Positions 30,601-38,804 are shown, counted from the first letter of the stretch. The stretch is DNA of 64,000 bases from Halobellus captivus (GCF_007655485.1 NZ_VJXQ01000005.1:1-64000), one strand, 5' to 3'. Notes: generated from the letters alone by a model not told the origin. Numbers and translations are program-made.

Positions 30601-31183
30601 CTCGGTCCCTGCGACGGATGTCTCGGTCTCCGCCGGCGGAACAAATACTGTGACGCTAACGCAGACGATCGATGAAGCGGGGTCCTACGACCTCGATGTT
30701 TCGACTGATTCCGAAACCGAACCCGCCGGAACGGTAACCGTCGAGGAATCGTCTGATTCCACGGAGCCGTCCGAGCCGGGCAGCGGAGGGAGCGCGAACG
30801 TCACAATCGTCGATACCGAGCTCTCAGACGAAGCCATTACCGCCGGCGAAGACGTCCTCATCAACGTAACGCTGAACAACACCGCCGACGAGGAACGAAC
30901 GATCAACGTCTCGTTCTTCAAGGATGATGAGCTCTTCCACGAGCAGCAGTACAACGTCTCGGCGAACACCAATCGGACAGTATCTCTCCCGCGAACGATC
31001 ACTGACGCCGGAACGTACAACATCAGCGTGCAGAACGACGACACCGACGAGCGTTACGACGTGAGCACGGTGACCGTCAAGGAGGATGACGAGACATCCT
31101 CGGAGATGCCCGGATTTGGCATCGTGCCTGCGATCGCGGCGCTGCTCGGAGTGGTGGGTATTCTCAAACGTCAGCGACGCTGA
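24611..31183 (+). CDS. Giant surface protein: GLUG-like region, eight repeats, CARDB, PGF-CTERM anchor
   Basis: 2190 residues. The signal peptide is at about 10-45 (VAIVSLVCVLLVVSPIASVA). A beta-helix-like region with GLUG-type repeats covers about 60-440 (ADIDASGTSEWNSG, FNGTFDGDGHTISGL, repeated VGGFVG, ending DSYWDTDVSG). Then come eight modules of about 150-190 residues that combine a carboxypeptidase-regulatory-like beta fold with a VPDLYAIDRV-type motif (also IPDIQSITVV, QPDLHTFGAI, LTDFYQLAIV). Two CARDB domains follow (about 1950-2045 and 2055-2150). The tail MPGFGIVPAIAALLGVVGIL plus basic residues is a PGF-CTERM signal, recognised by archaeosortase A and replaced by a lipid anchor. 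A GGTGA ribosome-binding-like sequence sits just before ATG 24611. Likely a lipid-anchored, glycosylated adhesin. Confidence 0.93.
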   Translation: MRAPISRYGRVAIVSLVCVLLVVSPIASVAMVPGLGAQESLPGSVSAQSSGSAPVCSDVSYAGSGTESNPYQVTNVSQLQCIESWNLSAHYVLTADIDASGTSEWNSGAGFDPIGDFSPAFNGTFDGDGHTISGLSIDRPSELGVGLFGIVKNGGTVENVHLRDANVNGGDGSGLLAGNVNVDGLVRSTSVSGNVTGSTFVGGAVGSVNGGTLENVSASGDVQGSESIGGLTGDVSGSGLVEGSEAESTVNGQTAVGGFVGSMTGRPATVTGSTAESDVNGTSNVGGFAGLVEASTIKLSSATGSVTASERVGGFVGNVTTDTNGYEGQVVNSYTTTSVETIEETQEAGGFVGVLRSGSVITSYAAGSITGAATETGGLVGHSTDGTVTDSYWDTDVSGVSASEGGTGLTTSQMTGDDAKENMTGFDFFRVWKLTTTYPEFKNQYVTAEINGSLSGPNGASLAGDSVGAFYEADTDDDDVVGADTEIEADGGFEINDLPASQTYNLVYGDTNTSGEHNGVPDLYAIDRVTPPETVTETLPEAHNVTIRVTDEYGNPIENADVLIQHTNGEAFIKEGERNATNDTGYLSVGDSTSLELVGNISVEAEFNGVENSTEVEVASDRMITVELAGARVNGTLTSASESTSLEGDTVGIFTQTEEDGIEGIDTTVGQNGQFEIGAALSGEEYTLAFGDDEVGTTPNGVPDLYAIQRVTAPADVDEVTIPKAHNVTVRVIGQNGDGIEGAGVAIGHANGDATVEEGQRNATNESGYLTLDGASTFELVDDVTVYAESNGLNASTTVSVDSDQQITVELTRPEVTGSLSAESGTSLENDSVSIYREIDGDNVERIDATVDADGNFTISGGSADATYNLVYGDTNGSTEPNGVPDLYAIDRVSPPDDVGEVTLPEASNVSIRVVKPGLHDDSPIEAADVMVSHRNGSAEIREGERRATNENGYLVVNGSTSLELVGNVSVWANYNGFNNSTDVEITGDREITVELSGHEVSGTVTADGQPVSNGTVTYSGIEEWSAPFWSEAVTSEDGTYRTDLLPALYSVEFVQRAPTVIGAPAFPTDRVPDVYAAEPTVVDDPTQNDLTLPKANRLQVRVVDESGDPISGEQLGVTHINGENRAGLSTLPRTNETGWINFSGTSNVEVVGTVELDLKSQQYVARETIEVTSDETYVLEAKEVVNVTGSIANASGDSVANGTVFARSSDGSMSADAPVGESGEFELELASNSTYELGFRQDGEGTEVNFPEDGIPDIQSITVVETGTEDDSIGTQQLGVGHPLDISVVGPEENPVDDVTVFVSDNNDEEDFAVGLGGGVNETGSFVPYGTDEPGIEVNGSIDVYVDAPEDSGLADASERNIVVDGASSRTIQLQEAASVNGTILQPDGETAADEVIQVNAVKEGSTETVSTDANGYFDARVAADGAYYVGFVQGDADSPFGPPYPQDGIVDVYAIENVTSAEAAALGPVTLPKAHNLTVNVVGPEGNQVEDATVRLWSTENDAYQWGGEGTVTDGTLHLEANGSVDIEASAPEGTDLRSDYERVDVTEDETVNITLDRNVTVSGSVEYANGTPATGYTAELFGQESESGDHGLTNETGFYELNPEPNQFYSLGVKQTDLAEETVDFPKDGQPDLHTFGAIEVEDEDRNAGERTLPQAHLVNVTVENESGEPVSDADVGINVLAGSFGAHHPATTRGDGEVVLAGSSTPGVEVNGTLRVSVAGTDEYAQNVTEFEVDGDRDVTLVVNNRVNVTGQLVNESGSDLSGYDVLVGQGETAFVPGEANETGSFAVPVGANQNYSVTAGQADGEQGVMAPRDGLTDFYQLAIVEVGDDDYSLDERTVPDSNGVLNVSVENESGTPVENALVTVIPTQAGTSGPSSAGLTRLTDEGGYLAVNDRPGIEAAGNYTIRVERPPNADRFVDETHVRTVNVTNDETVEVTLNEVETVPEPDIGIQSTSLESSEITAGDSVTVDVTLENAGEADGTTSVELTANGEVSVPATDVSVSAGGTNTVTLTQTIDEAGSYDLDVSTDSETEPAGTVTVEESSDSTEPSEPGSGGSANVTIVDTELSDEAITAGEDVLINVTLNNTADEERTINVSFFKDDELFHEQQYNVSANTNRTVSLPRTITDAGTYNISVQNDDTDERYDVSTVTVKEDDETSSEMPGFGIVPAIAALLGVVGILKRQRR

Positions 31184-31198
31184 GGTTCGCAGAATTCG

Positions 31199-31222
31199 AT
31201 TCTTTTCGACCGGTCCTTTTTA
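31199..31222 (+). terminator. Possible T-tract terminator between convergent genes
   Basis: TTCTTTTCG and CCTTTTTA lie in the 36 bases between the convergent ends of the 2190-residue protein gene and the next minus-strand gene. Archaeal termination often uses T-tracts; sequence pattern only. Confidence 0.3.
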
Positions 31223-32320
31223 CCGATCGCCCTCCCGCCGAATCAGTAACACGGACACGATGAGCGCGCCAACGACGTTGAGCGGGAACATCGGCGTCGA
31301 CGCGTCCGACTCGCCCGGCTGCGTCTCCGTCGGCGTCGATGGGTCGATGACGTTCGAATCGTTCGACGTGGGCTCGGCTTCGTTATCGTCGGAACCGTCA
31401 GTCGAGGTGGAAGTGCTTGCATCCGTATGTGGTGAAACGGGCGTCACGGCGCTGGTTGTCGTATCCGGAGTCGTCCCTGGTGTCGTTGTCGTCTGCGCGG
31501 CCGTGTTCGTGGGTACCGTTGTCGTCGCATCTGTACTGGGTGTCCCTGACGAGTCATCGGAATCGGAAGTACCGGGATCAGGATCACTGCCTCCGGAGGA
31601 CTCCGTCGTCGTCTCGCCGTTAGAAGAGATCGTGAGTGTCTCGACTGAACTCACGCCGGTCACCTCGTCGCGACCGTTGACTTCATCCTCGCCGCGAGTG
31701 GCGGCGTAGATCTCGTACTCATCCGCCGCGAGGTCGTCGAAGGTGACGCTGTACGTTCGATCGTCGACCTTGGTCGCGACGTACCGATGCGTCGAGTCGT
31801 TCATCACTGCCAAATCGACGTAGTTTGGCAATTCAGTGTCGCCGGTCAGTTCGATCGTGACAGTAACGCGTTCGCCCTCAGAGACCTCGCTCGGCGCGTC
31901 GACAGCGAAGTCGTATCCGGACATCACGACCGGTTGGACGGCCTGCCGAGAGCCGTCGACAGTCAGTGCGAGTACGTACGTGCCGCGTTCGAGCGAGGTG
32001 GTGTCGTCGAGCGTGTACGTCCCGTTCTCGGTCCTTCGAACCGAGTCCATAATCTGACCGTCGCCGTTGTACAGATAGACCGTGAATATGCTGTCTCCCG
32101 GGCGCGACACCTCCACCGGGAGCGTTTCACCGACGTCTCGGTAGCCCAGCGACGAGACGGTGTACGTCTCTCCTTGTACGGAGACGGTCTTGGAGGGCGT
32201 GTCGATGCTCGTTTCGGATTCGAGCGTGTATCCCGACGACGCCACCGCCGCTCCGGCGGCGAGCAGCAGCACGGCGGCGAGAACGAGAAGACAAACGATG
32301 TGGAAGCGGGAGCGCTTCAT
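31220..32320 (-). CDS. Secreted/membrane-anchored Ig-like surface protein
   Basis: 366 residues. The signal peptide is at about 7-28 (IVCLLVLAAVLLLAAGAAVA). It is followed by beta-rich extracellular domains (about 30-220, with FTVYLYNGDGQIMDSVRR and DYEFAV-like strands), a long Thr/Ser/Asp/Pro-rich linker (about 225-335; probable O-glycosylated stalk) and a C-terminal helix (about 343-360: PLNVVGALIVSVLLIRR). No PGF motif is present. It faces the giant PGF-CTERM gene and heads the leftward side of the MoxR/DUF58 locus. Function unknown; likely a surface component of the same system. Confidence 0.85.
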   Translation of the reverse strand: MKRSRFHIVCLLVLAAVLLLAAGAAVASSGYTLESETSIDTPSKTVSVQGETYTVSSLGYRDVGETLPVEVSRPGDSIFTVYLYNGDGQIMDSVRRTENGTYTLDDTTSLERGTYVLALTVDGSRQAVQPVVMSGYDFAVDAPSEVSEGERVTVTIELTGDTELPNYVDLAVMNDSTHRYVATKVDDRTYSVTFDDLAADEYEIYAATRGEDEVNGRDEVTGVSSVETLTISSNGETTTESSGGSDPDPGTSDSDDSSGTPSTDATTTVPTNTAAQTTTTPGTTPDTTTSAVTPVSPHTDASTSTSTDGSDDNEAEPTSNDSNVIDPSTPTETQPGESDASTPMFPLNVVGALIVSVLLIRREGDR

Positions 32321-32438
32321 AGTAGATCACTCCAGTCGATCTCCTGAAAAGTGTGTCGTCCCGGCTCGCGCCGTTCCTCCCGCGGCCGGGGCGCAGTGAA
32401 TTGGATCGCACCGGGCTACCGCAACGTGCCGGGGCGAG

Positions 32439-33494
32439 CTACCCCGACCGAACGGTGACCCACAGGTGCACCTCACGATAGGCGGTTTCGACGCTCGGCG
32501 GCGACGGCGGCGCGTCCTTATAGAGCAGATAGGTCAGCCGAAGCCGTTCCCCGGTCATCGTCGGGCGGATCTCGTGGTCACGGTGCCACGTTTCGTTGTG
32601 CTCGACCCGCGGTTCGAACGTCCGGAGGCGGTCGGATTCGAGCACCGTCGTGGAGTTGTTCGCGACCTCGACCCGCTGGAGCGCCACGACGACCGTATAG
32701 TTCACCGCCCGGTGCTCCTGATTTCCCACGCCCACCACGAGCGACGCAGGCTCACCGCGCACGAGTTCCTCGGGGTAGTCGTCAGCGACGAGTTCGCCGT
32801 CCTCGCCCTCGGTGAGCAGATACAGTTCGCTGAACGATTCTCCGGGTTTCGGCATCGCAACCGCGTAGCCGACGCTCGCCGTCGCGAGAAGCACGCTCAC
32901 CACGAGCAAGACGTTCAGCGCGGCGTCAGCCCGCGAGTCGGGGTGGAAGAGTTCCTCGGTCGCCGCGTGAAACCACTGCTCGTAGGGGACCGCGAAGCGT
33001 TCGTCTTCGGGTAGCGCCTTCCGGCGAGTAGACGCGGCGGCGACGGCGACGAGCGTGAATCCGCTCACGGCGACGAGGACCGGAACGAGTCTGATCCCCC
33101 AGGGCGTGAAGTTGAGGATGAGGCCCAAGAGCGGGACGACGGCGATGCTTGTCCCGAACGAGAGCGCGACGCGTTCGATGCCGTCGATGCCGGTCGCGTT
33201 GGGATCCGTCGACCCCTCAGTCTCGGTGGTCGCGTCAGTCCCGCCCGGTTCCGCGTCTTCGGACCCCGAAACCGTCGGTCCTCGCTCGGGGAAGAGCGCC
33301 GCAACGAGGGCATATCCGGGGACGAACAACACGAACGGAAGTCCGAGGATGACCCGCAGTGGGGTCTCATTCAACCCGGGCGTAAGCGTCGTCAACAGCT
33401 GTAATCCCACAATCGCGACCACCACGGCAAGGTCGGCCGGGAGAGTCCGAACAGGTTCGGGGAGGTAGAGCCGCCAGTGTGGTCGCCCGGACAT
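32439..33494 (-). CDS. DUF1616 family membrane protein
   Basis: 351 residues. It begins with four hydrophobic segments (about 18-35, 46-66, 106-126, 132-150), including the family signature PLRVILGLPFVLFVPGYALVAALFP. A cytoplasmic loop and a fifth helix (about 192-215) lead to an extracellular beta domain (about 220-350: YTVVVALQRVEV, VTVRSG at the end). DUF1616 proteins are archaeal and often lie beside S-layer glycosylation or surface-protein genes; the activity is unknown. It sits between a secreted Ig-like protein and the DUF4129 protein, all transcribed leftwards. Confidence 0.88.
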   Translation of the reverse strand: MSGRPHWRLYLPEPVRTLPADLAVVVAIVGLQLLTTLTPGLNETPLRVILGLPFVLFVPGYALVAALFPERGPTVSGSEDAEPGGTDATTETEGSTDPNATGIDGIERVALSFGTSIAVVPLLGLILNFTPWGIRLVPVLVAVSGFTLVAVAAASTRRKALPEDERFAVPYEQWFHAATEELFHPDSRADAALNVLLVVSVLLATASVGYAVAMPKPGESFSELYLLTEGEDGELVADDYPEELVRGEPASLVVGVGNQEHRAVNYTVVVALQRVEVANNSTTVLESDRLRTFEPRVEHNETWHRDHEIRPTMTGERLRLTYLLYKDAPPSPPSVETAYREVHLWVTVRSG

Positions 33495-33559
33495 CTATCT
33501 GGCAATAGCGATCAGCACACAAAAAGTAGTTGTTCGACCGCGGCGAAAACGCCGGGCGT

Positions 33560-35794
33560 TCACTGTTGTACGTTCGCCTCGAGGAGTCCGCGCGCGGTTT
33601 CGAGCAGGGCTTCGGCCTCTCGATCGCTCACCGAGAGGCCGCTGTAGGCCGATTTCTCGTAGCCGTCGGTCAGCGTTTCGAGCGCCTCGGGATCGTCGAT
33701 ACCGCGTTCGACACACAGCTCGTAGAACTCGCGGTGGGTCGCGTCCGCGCTGGCTCCGACGCGGTCTGCGAGCGCCTGCTGGACGCCCGCATACGCGATC
33801 ACGACGGCATCGTTCGGACGGCCATCGGCGAGCGCATCAGATGCGGTTTCGACTACCGAGGCGCGCTCCACCGACGACGCGGGCTCGAGATCGGACTCAC
33901 GATCTGCGGTGCCGTCAGCCGATTCTGTCACGGTATCGTCCGCGCTGGCGGTCGGTTCATCCTGTTCGAAGAGCGACGCGAGTGCCCCGTTCCGTCGGAG
34001 GAGGAACACAGTGACGACGCCGACAACCCCGACGCCGACCACGACGCCGACCACGACGCCGAGGAGAGTGAACCGATCGGCGGACAGGTCGCCGTTCGCG
34101 TCCTCGTCCGTGCTATCGATACCAGCTTGTTCCATCGCGTCAGCCGGGTCAATGCCCGTCGAAGCCGCCGAGGAGTCGAGGTTCGTTCCCGATCCGTCGA
34201 ACGCGACCGACACCGTCGCATTCTCCTCAGCGACGGTTGCTGGTAGATCGATCGTCGTTCGATACGCGCCCGAGGCACCGGTTGTAGCTGTCTCGAGTGT
34301 CCGCCCGTCGACGGCGATGGTGATCGGTTGGGCGTCGACGACCTCACCGTCTTCTGTCCTGAGCCGTCCCTCGACAACGACGGTGTCGTCCCCGTCCAAT
34401 CGGGCGCTCACGTCGAGGTCCGTTGGCTGCGATACGATCGAAAGCGACGTCGTGCTCGGATCGAGCCGAACGGCACGATCCGAACGGTCGGTCGAGACGC
34501 CGAGATCGACGCTCCCCGCAGGGATGCGCGCGGGGACAGTGCCAGTGAGCGTCGATTGGCCGCTCGCGTTGGTCGTCGCCGCCGACAGTTGCGATCCGTC
34601 GATCGAGGCGGTGAGCGGGTAGTTCGCGACCGGAGTCCCGTTTGCGGTGACCGTCGCCGTGACCGCCAGCGAGTCCGCGTAGCCGTAGGCGTCTCCCGAG
34701 TGGTTTGTGGTCTCTACCTCCGCAGTCACTTGGGTGATATTGACGGGCACCGTCGCGTTCGATCCGCGGTACACTGAGGTAGCGGCTGGCCGATATGCGA
34801 CTTCCAGCTCGTCGGTATCGGCGTCGACGGTCGTCGGCCGATAGGTGAATTCGAATTCGCCGTCGGCGTCGACAGCCGCCTCGACAATCTGGTCGCCGAC
34901 GGCGAACTGCGCGGTTTCTGCGTCGACCGACGTACCGTTCGCAGTTTCGAGTGTGCCCGAGAGGACAAGCGGATCCCGGAAGGACACCTCGCGGTCGTAC
35001 GACCCAACCACCAACCGCGTTTCGACGAACTCCCGAGCGACGATCTCTCGACGATCTGTGTCAATGTCCGTCTGGATCGCCTCGATTCGACTGCTGCTCT
35101 CGTTGAGGTCGCTGCCGGTCGCGTTCGAAATCTGATCGTACCCTTCAAGCAGCCGATCCGACTGCGATTCCCCATCATCCGCGAGCCGACTCAGTTCGCG
35201 CGCGAGTTCCCGGGCTCGTTCGTCGTCGCCATCCGCAGCGGCGTCCTCGTACGCGCGTTGGGCCTCGCGGAATTCGCTGACAGTGTCGACGTACTCGCGC
35301 TGCGTCTCCTGGACGGTCCCGTACTCCTCGCTCGCTCCGTCCCCGTCGGTTTCGCCGTCGACGTCGACGTACTTTTCCAGTGCCTCCGAATAGTCATCGC
35401 CGACAGCTGCCTTCGCGGCATCGTACTCCGCCTGACTGAGCTGGAGCGAACTATCGCCGATTCGAGCGTTCAGATCGCCCGAGAGATACGAAGCGAGACG
35501 GTCGAGACGACTCTCACTCTCGACGTCTTCGGGGTCCTCGTGGAGCACGCTGCTGTTGTTGGATTCGGCACTGGAACCGTCGATGGGAGCGTCGTCACCG
35601 ACTTGCCGGGGATTCGTATCTATCAGTGACGGCATCGCAGACGATATTCCATCCGTCGACTCCGGTATCGCCTCAGCGGGCGTCGCCGCGGCCCCACTCG
35701 TCGCGACGAGAAGCAAGAGGAACAGACAGCTCAAGCGATGCCAGTTTCCGCGCACTATCGGAGGCAGTCGGGCGAACGTAATGGGCTTTCGCAT
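33560..35794 (-). CDS. Membrane protein with coiled-coil and Ig-like ectodomain and cytoplasmic DUF4129 domain
   Basis: 744 residues from ATG 35794, chosen because the signal peptide (LSCLFLLLLVATSGAAA, about 20-37) follows at normal distance; an upstream in-frame start would overlap the divergent gene. Order: disordered segment; alpha-helical/coiled region (about 85-245: EYVDTVSEFREAQRAYEDAA); Ig-like repeats with VRLDPSTTSL and ITIAVDGRTLET (about 260-560); one membrane helix (about 578-600); acidic linker; C-terminal DUF4129 (about 645-744: DAVVIAYAGVQQALADRVG, THREFYELC). In bacteria DUF4129 ends the transglutaminase TgpA; here it is attached to a different ectodomain. Confidence 0.85.
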   Translation of the reverse strand: MRKPITFARLPPIVRGNWHRLSCLFLLLLVATSGAAATPAEAIPESTDGISSAMPSLIDTNPRQVGDDAPIDGSSAESNNSSVLHEDPEDVESESRLDRLASYLSGDLNARIGDSSLQLSQAEYDAAKAAVGDDYSEALEKYVDVDGETDGDGASEEYGTVQETQREYVDTVSEFREAQRAYEDAAADGDDERARELARELSRLADDGESQSDRLLEGYDQISNATGSDLNESSSRIEAIQTDIDTDRREIVAREFVETRLVVGSYDREVSFRDPLVLSGTLETANGTSVDAETAQFAVGDQIVEAAVDADGEFEFTYRPTTVDADTDELEVAYRPAATSVYRGSNATVPVNITQVTAEVETTNHSGDAYGYADSLAVTATVTANGTPVANYPLTASIDGSQLSAATTNASGQSTLTGTVPARIPAGSVDLGVSTDRSDRAVRLDPSTTSLSIVSQPTDLDVSARLDGDDTVVVEGRLRTEDGEVVDAQPITIAVDGRTLETATTGASGAYRTTIDLPATVAEENATVSVAFDGSGTNLDSSAASTGIDPADAMEQAGIDSTDEDANGDLSADRFTLLGVVVGVVVGVGVVGVVTVFLLRRNGALASLFEQDEPTASADDTVTESADGTADRESDLEPASSVERASVVETASDALADGRPNDAVVIAYAGVQQALADRVGASADATHREFYELCVERGIDDPEALETLTDGYEKSAYSGLSVSDREAEALLETARGLLEANVQQ

Positions 35795-35866
35795 TCGGAT
35801 GACGGATCCCTGGTGACGGTCGCCGAACACAAACATTCAACTTCGGCGCTACGAATCAGTACCACG

Positions 35867-37288
35867 ATGCTTCCGACCCGCCGATGGGCCGTCCTCGCTG
35901 GGACTGCGTGCTTCTTCGCCGCCTTCGCCGCCATCCTCGGAGAGGCGACGCCGCTGTACGCGGCGGGCGGGCTCTCCGCGTGGCTGTTGCTCGGACAGGC
36001 CGATGCGATCCGGACGATGCGCCAGGTGGAGCGCGCGCTGTCGACGGACGTTTCGGTCGCGACCCCGAATGCGTTCGTCGGCGACCGGACGGCCGTCACG
36101 GTCGACGCGTCGCTGTCGAGCCCAGTCGATGCGCCCGTCGACGTTGAACTCGTCGCTCCGCCGAGTGTCTCCGAACCCCACCGGGACCAGCACGTCCTGA
36201 GGATCGACCCGGGGGAGACGTCCGCGACGACCACCTGCAGCGTGACGCTCCCGGTCGCCGGGCGGATCCGTTTCGACACCCTGCGCCTGACGATCGGGGA
36301 TCGTACCGGATATTTCACCGAATCGATCGAATTGGACGCAGACGCACGGGTTCTTGTCGATTCTCCCTCGGCCGCGGATCTCCACGTTGGGCAGGGCGGT
36401 CGAGCCGTCGGGACGATGTTCGGCGAGCACCCGACCGACCAGACCGGTCCGGGATTAGTGCCGCACGAGACGCGTCAGTACGTGATGGGCGATACGCTAT
36501 CACGGATCGATTGGAAGACGACCGCGCGGATGAATCAACCGTACATCCGAGAGTACGAATCAGAATCGGACTATCAGCTCTCACTGGTGTTCGACGCCGG
36601 ATCGCAGATGCGCGCCGGACCGACTGGACGGACGAAACACGCCTACGCGCGGGAGATCGCGCTCGGGTTCGTTCACGCCGCTGAATCTTACGGTGATCCG
36701 ATCCGCGCACACTTCCTCGACGACGACGGGACACACTGGCGATACGGGCCATCCACCACCTCCGACGCCTATCAGACGATTCGCAATCGACTCCTCGACA
36801 GCCGTCCGGCCGCGGGCGGCACCGGGACGGTCGACATTTCGAACCCAGTCAGCCCATCGGAGGCGCGACAGACCGGACAGTCGCTCGACGGCGACTCGCC
36901 GTTCGCGACAACGCTTCGGCCGTTCCTCGACGAGACGGCGACCTACATCTCGCGGGTCAGCGATCGACCGCTGTTCAATGCCGTCAAAACCGCGTGTGGA
37001 ACCGACAGCCGAGCGCATCTGGTCCTCATCACCGATGACACGTCGAAAGTGGAGACGTACGAGGCGATCGTCCTCGCCTCGCAGGAGAGCGAGCAGACGA
37101 GCGTGTTCCTCACGCCGAGTGCCCTGTTCGATCGGACGCAGACCGCAGGGACCGACGGGTTCGTCGAATTCGAGGCGTTCCGCCGACGGCTTAATCGGCT
37201 GCGGAACGTGACCGCCTACGAGGTCGCCCCTCGCCCGGCGGTCGAGCGGGCGCGAACCGACGCGGCCACCGCCGGAGGGGATCGCTGA
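35867..37288 (+). CDS. DUF58 domain protein (MoxR partner)
   Basis: 473 residues from ATG 35867. Two membrane helices are at about 5-45 (WAVLAGTACFFAAFAAILG; LYAAGGLSAWLLLGQA). A beta domain covers about 55-165. DUF58 proper has its signature in RQYVMGDTLSRIDWKTTARM and IREYESESDYQLSLVFDAG (about 203-245), then a von Willebrand A-like Rossmann part to the end (VLITDDTSKVETYEAIVLA). DUF58 proteins are encoded with MoxR AAA+ ATPases and are thought to act with them in maturation of protein complexes. The upstream extension to 35738 is not protein-like. The stop overlaps the next ATG by one base. Confidence 0.9.
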   Translation: MLPTRRWAVLAGTACFFAAFAAILGEATPLYAAGGLSAWLLLGQADAIRTMRQVERALSTDVSVATPNAFVGDRTAVTVDASLSSPVDAPVDVELVAPPSVSEPHRDQHVLRIDPGETSATTTCSVTLPVAGRIRFDTLRLTIGDRTGYFTESIELDADARVLVDSPSAADLHVGQGGRAVGTMFGEHPTDQTGPGLVPHETRQYVMGDTLSRIDWKTTARMNQPYIREYESESDYQLSLVFDAGSQMRAGPTGRTKHAYAREIALGFVHAAESYGDPIRAHFLDDDGTHWRYGPSTTSDAYQTIRNRLLDSRPAAGGTGTVDISNPVSPSEARQTGQSLDGDSPFATTLRPFLDETATYISRVSDRPLFNAVKTACGTDSRAHLVLITDDTSKVETYEAIVLASQESEQTSVFLTPSALFDRTQTAGTDGFVEFEAFRRRLNRLRNVTAYEVAPRPAVERARTDAATAGGDR

Positions 37289-37806
37289 TGGTGGGGGCAG
37301 GACACTCCGAGACGACATCGCTTCGACCGTCAGTGCGTTCGAATCAACTGACGCTGCTCGACGGCATCGGCGCCATCGTCCTCACAGGGGTGTTGCTGCG
37401 CTCTCACGGCGTTTGGGGGCTGCTCGTCGGCATTGGTGTCCTCGGAGCGGCGACGGCTAGTTCCGGCCCCGCAGCGTTTCTCCTCGCACAGCTTGGGATC
37501 GTCTCGCTGGTGTCCGTTGCGGAGTCGTGGACGCTCGCGGCGACACAGCTCGCAGCCGGACTCCTGTTGGCGAGCGCGGCGTACGGCCCCACACCGACAC
37601 GCGCGCAGCTCGGACGGTTCACGGCGGCGTACGTCGCCGCTCTCGGTCTCGTGTGGGGACTGCAGGCGAACCTCAGGTGGTTGTGGCAGTCCGCACTGCT
37701 GGTCGTTGCACTCGCAGCCGGTGTAGCGTACGTCCTGCACCGCTACGAACGCGTCAATCTCGGGCTCGTGACGACGCCGGACGGTTCCACGGAGGTGGAT
37801 CGATGA
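37288..37806 (+). CDS. Haloarchaeal multi-helix membrane protein
   Basis: 172 residues with five hydrophobic segments (about 24-41, 44-62, 64-80, 84-102, 110-128 and 132-150, some merged): LLVGIGVLGAATASS, FLLAQLGIVSLVSVA, AAYVAALGLVWGLQA, ALLVVALAAGVAYVL. I recall a similar haloarchaeal unknown family beside DUF58 genes but am not certain of the number. Coupled by 1-base and 4-base overlaps to DUF58 and the next gene, so it is part of the same translational unit. Confidence 0.75.
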   Translation: MVGAGHSETTSLRPSVRSNQLTLLDGIGAIVLTGVLLRSHGVWGLLVGIGVLGAATASSGPAAFLLAQLGIVSLVSVAESWTLAATQLAAGLLLASAAYGPTPTRAQLGRFTAAYVAALGLVWGLQANLRWLWQSALLVVALAAGVAYVLHRYERVNLGLVTTPDGSTEVDR

Positions 37807-38738
37807 CATCGAACGAAGCGCGGGAGCCCGAGGCGTCAGGCGAGTCCCGCAAGCGCGGTTCGCGGGATGGGCGGCCGCTCGTCGGGGGGTCACTCCGAGG
37901 GAATCGGGATGACGCCGGGGCCGCGGGACCGGACCGGGATGAACTCGCGACACTCAGGCGAGAGAACGCTCGTCTCAGACGCCGCTACGACAGCTTGCGG
38001 GGAGAGCAGTACCGAAAGACGGCGATCGCCCTGCTGGCGATAGGCGTCCTCTCACTTATCAGTGCGGTGCTGTTTCCACCGGTGAGAGACGTCCTCGTGG
38101 TCCTCGGCGCGATCGGGGTGTTCGCCGCCGCGATCACGCGGTATCTCAGCCCCGAGCAGTTCATTCCCGTGGAGATCGGGACGACGGTCTTTCGGGCGCA
38201 CGCGAAGAACCACGCGGCGATCGTCGACGAACTCGGTCTCCAAGACACGGCCGTGTACGTTCCCGATGCCGATCGGGAGACGACCCGGCTCTTCGTTCCC
38301 GAACACCGCGCGTACGCGCTCCCGTCCGCAGAGGAGCTTCGGCGAACGTTCGTCGTCACTGATGACGAGCAGCGCCGAGGGGTGGCTTTCGAGCCGAGCG
38401 GCAGCGGGCTGTTCGATGAATTCGAGCGGAGTCGGACGGGCCCACTCGGCGACGATCCCGAAACGCTCGCGCGGCAGGCGGCCGACGGGCTCGTCGAACT
38501 GTTCGAGCTCGTCGGGTCGGCCACAGCCGAGGTCGATACCGCTGACGGCCGCGTGACAGTCCGCATCGGTCAGTGCCGGTTCGGTGGTCCGACGGCCTTC
38601 GATACGCCAGTGGCGTCGTTCGTGAGCGTCACGATAGCGCAGGGGCTCGACACTCCAGTCGTCACCGAGGTCGCGGCCGAGACGGATGCGGATTTCGTCG
38701 TGACGTGCCGGTGGGAGCCCTCAGAGCGAAATGGATGA
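37803..38738 (+). CDS. Haloarchaeal membrane-associated protein of unknown function (DUF58 operon)
   Basis: 311 residues from ATG 37803 (4-base overlap with the upstream stop). Order: charged N-terminus; a short coiled coil (about 45-72: RDELATLRRENARLRRRYDSL); two membrane helices (about 78-96 and 100-116); then a mixed domain (about 120-311) with FVPEHRAYALPS, TLARQAADGLVELFELV and VTVRIGQCRFGG. The domain is conserved in outline in haloarchaeal DUF58 loci as far as I recall; function unknown. Third gene of the rightward trio. Confidence 0.75.
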   Translation: MTSNEAREPEASGESRKRGSRDGRPLVGGSLRGNRDDAGAAGPDRDELATLRRENARLRRRYDSLRGEQYRKTAIALLAIGVLSLISAVLFPPVRDVLVVLGAIGVFAAAITRYLSPEQFIPVEIGTTVFRAHAKNHAAIVDELGLQDTAVYVPDADRETTRLFVPEHRAYALPSAEELRRTFVVTDDEQRRGVAFEPSGSGLFDEFERSRTGPLGDDPETLARQAADGLVELFELVGSATAEVDTADGRVTVRIGQCRFGGPTAFDTPVASFVSVTIAQGLDTPVVTEVAAETDADFVVTCRWEPSERNG

Positions 38739-38804
38739 GTAATCGAGGGCAGCCGAGCAGATCGGCCGTTCAGCCCCAAGGGAGCCATCTCAGTCCGTGG
38801 GTGA

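Noticed and set aside
36693-37211. 172-codon plus-strand frame inside the DUF58 gene
   Set aside because: Arg/Ser-rich +1 shadow of the DUF58 frame.
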